This document shows, one piece after another, positions 57,603 through 58,438 of a stretch of DNA of 58,438 nt (position 1 is its first letter; every line of letters starts with the position of its first letter). This stretch comes from Anaerococcus sp. Lineage in GTDB: Bacteria; Bacillota; Clostridia; Tissierellales; Peptoniphilaceae. Under the pieces are notes generated by a model, which saw only the letters and a list, made by a program, of their open reading frames with translations, had not been told where the DNA came from and did no database searches. The stretch is taken from assembly GCF_030825785.1 (NCBI RefSeq), contig NZ_JAPJPG010000005.1:1-58438 (forward strand), read 5' to 3'. Both the position numbers and the translations under genes were made by a program.

Positions 57603-58438
57603 TTACCTCACAATCACTAGTTCATATCTTTCAGAAAGAGTAAAGCTCTCATCAACCTCAAGCATACTAACTAAATTTTCGATATTGGTGTGGATAACGC
57701 TCATAGCAGATATTACATATAGAATAGATGATCTCTCTTTGATTATTTCATCTCTTGAAAGTTTCATCTTTCTCCTGCTGATTTTAATATGTGAATCCCA
57801 CGCATTATCGAAAATACTTTTATACTTAGTACCATCAAGGTATTCAAAGAAATCATCCATGGATAAGTTAGAAATCATCTTAAGCCTATCAGCGTTATAG
57901 CCCTTACCACCCTCAATCAAATAATTAAATATTTCATTATTGTTTAAATTGAAGAATTTCTTGAGTCTATAAAGCATTTCTAGGTTAGATAAGTTAATCA
58001 ACTCACCCACAAAATTTTCTATAAGGACCCTCTCTTTTGCTTTAAACTTCTTAGCTAATTTGAGAAGATTTCTAAAATAAAATTTCATCAAAGCATTACT
58101 TGATAAAAATATCAATGATTCATTGTCCATGTTTTCATTTATAAAGGGCAAGAGAGTTCTATAATACTTACTATCTCTAAGCCCTTCAATAAATTCTTCT
58201 AAGGTCATGCCTACATCAATTTTTAAATCTTTGGAAAACGGATTTTGCTTTAAATTTAAAATATTTTTCTCCAAAGTATTGTTGAGTATACATTGTATCA
58301 CTTCTTGAATAAGATATATCTCATAAATACTGAAATATTCTTTAAAGAACTCACTCTCAATACCTTCTAGAAAAAAATCTAAACTTTTTAATTCATCGTA
58401 GAAATTTCTAAACAAATTTAATTCGACTTCTTTTTTAC
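57603..58438 (-). CDS. atpC: V/A-type ATPase subunit C, N-terminus outside window
   Basis: Socket subunit joining the rotor ring to the central shaft (AC39/d-type). The visible 278 residues are all-helical with LTLEEFIEGLRDSKYYRTLL-like and NLEMLYRLKKFFNLNNNEI segments typical of the family, repeated in pseudo-threefold fashion. The frame stays open to the right edge, so the start lies beyond 58438; the TTG at 58415 is not a convincing start. It ends two bases before subunit I. Confidence 0.82.
   Translation of the reverse strand, partial: KKEVELNLFRNFYDELKSLDFFLEGIESEFFKEYFSIYEIYLIQEVIQCILNNTLEKNILNLKQNPFSKDLKIDVGMTLEEFIEGLRDSKYYRTLLPFINENMDNESLIFLSSNALMKFYFRNLLKLAKKFKAKERVLIENFVGELINLSNLEMLYRLKKFFNLNNNEIFNYLIEGGKGYNADRLKMISNLSMDDFFEYLDGTKYKSIFDNAWDSHIKISRRKMKLSRDEIIKERSSILYVISAMSVIHTNIENLVSMLEVDESFTLSERYELVIVR

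Overview
The window reads as chromosomal DNA of a low-GC, strictly anaerobic Gram-positive bacterium. The best guess is the Peptoniphilaceae (Tissierellia), possibly Anaerococcus. Supporting signs are the AT-rich sequence, AAGGAG-type ribosome binding sites, an anaerobic ribonucleotide reductase (NrdDG), a V/A-type rotary ATPase operon, a SCIFF peptide with its radical SAM maturase, GatCAB amidotransferase, MurT/GatD, and tight operons with 1-20 nt overlaps. The genus is inference; no rRNA is present. No phage, intact insertion sequence or CRISPR array was seen. Most genes are housekeeping, and the most informative details are regulatory sites and unusual gene structures.

Layout. 1-9601 (minus): rpiB, deoD, glmU, prs, pth, mfd, prsA and a second PrsA/SurA-like lipoprotein cut by the window edge. 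9735-11123 (plus): murC. 11223-15121 (minus): mtaD-like deaminase, an AcpS-NnrD fusion, alr, and an ndoA/MazF toxin with no antitoxin gene beside it. 15205-22511 (minus): pcrA, ligA, gatC, gatA, gatB. 22569-25178 (minus): acylphosphatase, then murT-gatD-yerC. 25305-28580 (plus): copper-responsive copA-csoR, then asp23. In copA the C-terminal metal-binding domain carries its own ribosome binding site and start, so a free CopZ-like chaperone may also be made.

28621-29109 (minus): queT behind a compact preQ1-I-like riboswitch. 29199-30190: about 1 kb with only broken coding remnants. 30194-31209 (plus): a C39-like lipoprotein and tRNA-Lys. 31312-36317 (minus): helicase/nuclease and rlmD, then a serine hydrolase and a DUF4298 protein. 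36380-37808 (plus): nfrA and a THF-riboswitch-controlled folT. 37858-41919 (minus): nrdD-nrdG-lemA-TPM protein behind paired NrdR boxes. 42118-45634 (minus): CbpA/DnaJ and ClpB under a CtsR-type operator. 45751-47167 (minus): LCP protein and apt.

47256-50279 (plus): an Orn/Lys/Arg decarboxylase-like protein, the 49-residue SCIFF peptide (48637-48786) and its maturase, with a terminator between peptide and maturase. 50306 to the end (minus): V-type ATPase genes in the order C-I-K-F-E-A-B-D. The subunit I gene is split in two by one in-frame TAA, and the first half carries an extra coiled-coil-like segment.

How the genes work together: cell-wall synthesis (GlmU, MurC, Alr, MurT/GatD, LCP), PRPP and purine use (Prs, Apt, DeoD), repair (Mfd, PcrA, LigA, Rad3-like helicase), ECF vitamin uptake (QueT, FolT), stress and copper responses, and ion pumping by the V-ATPase.
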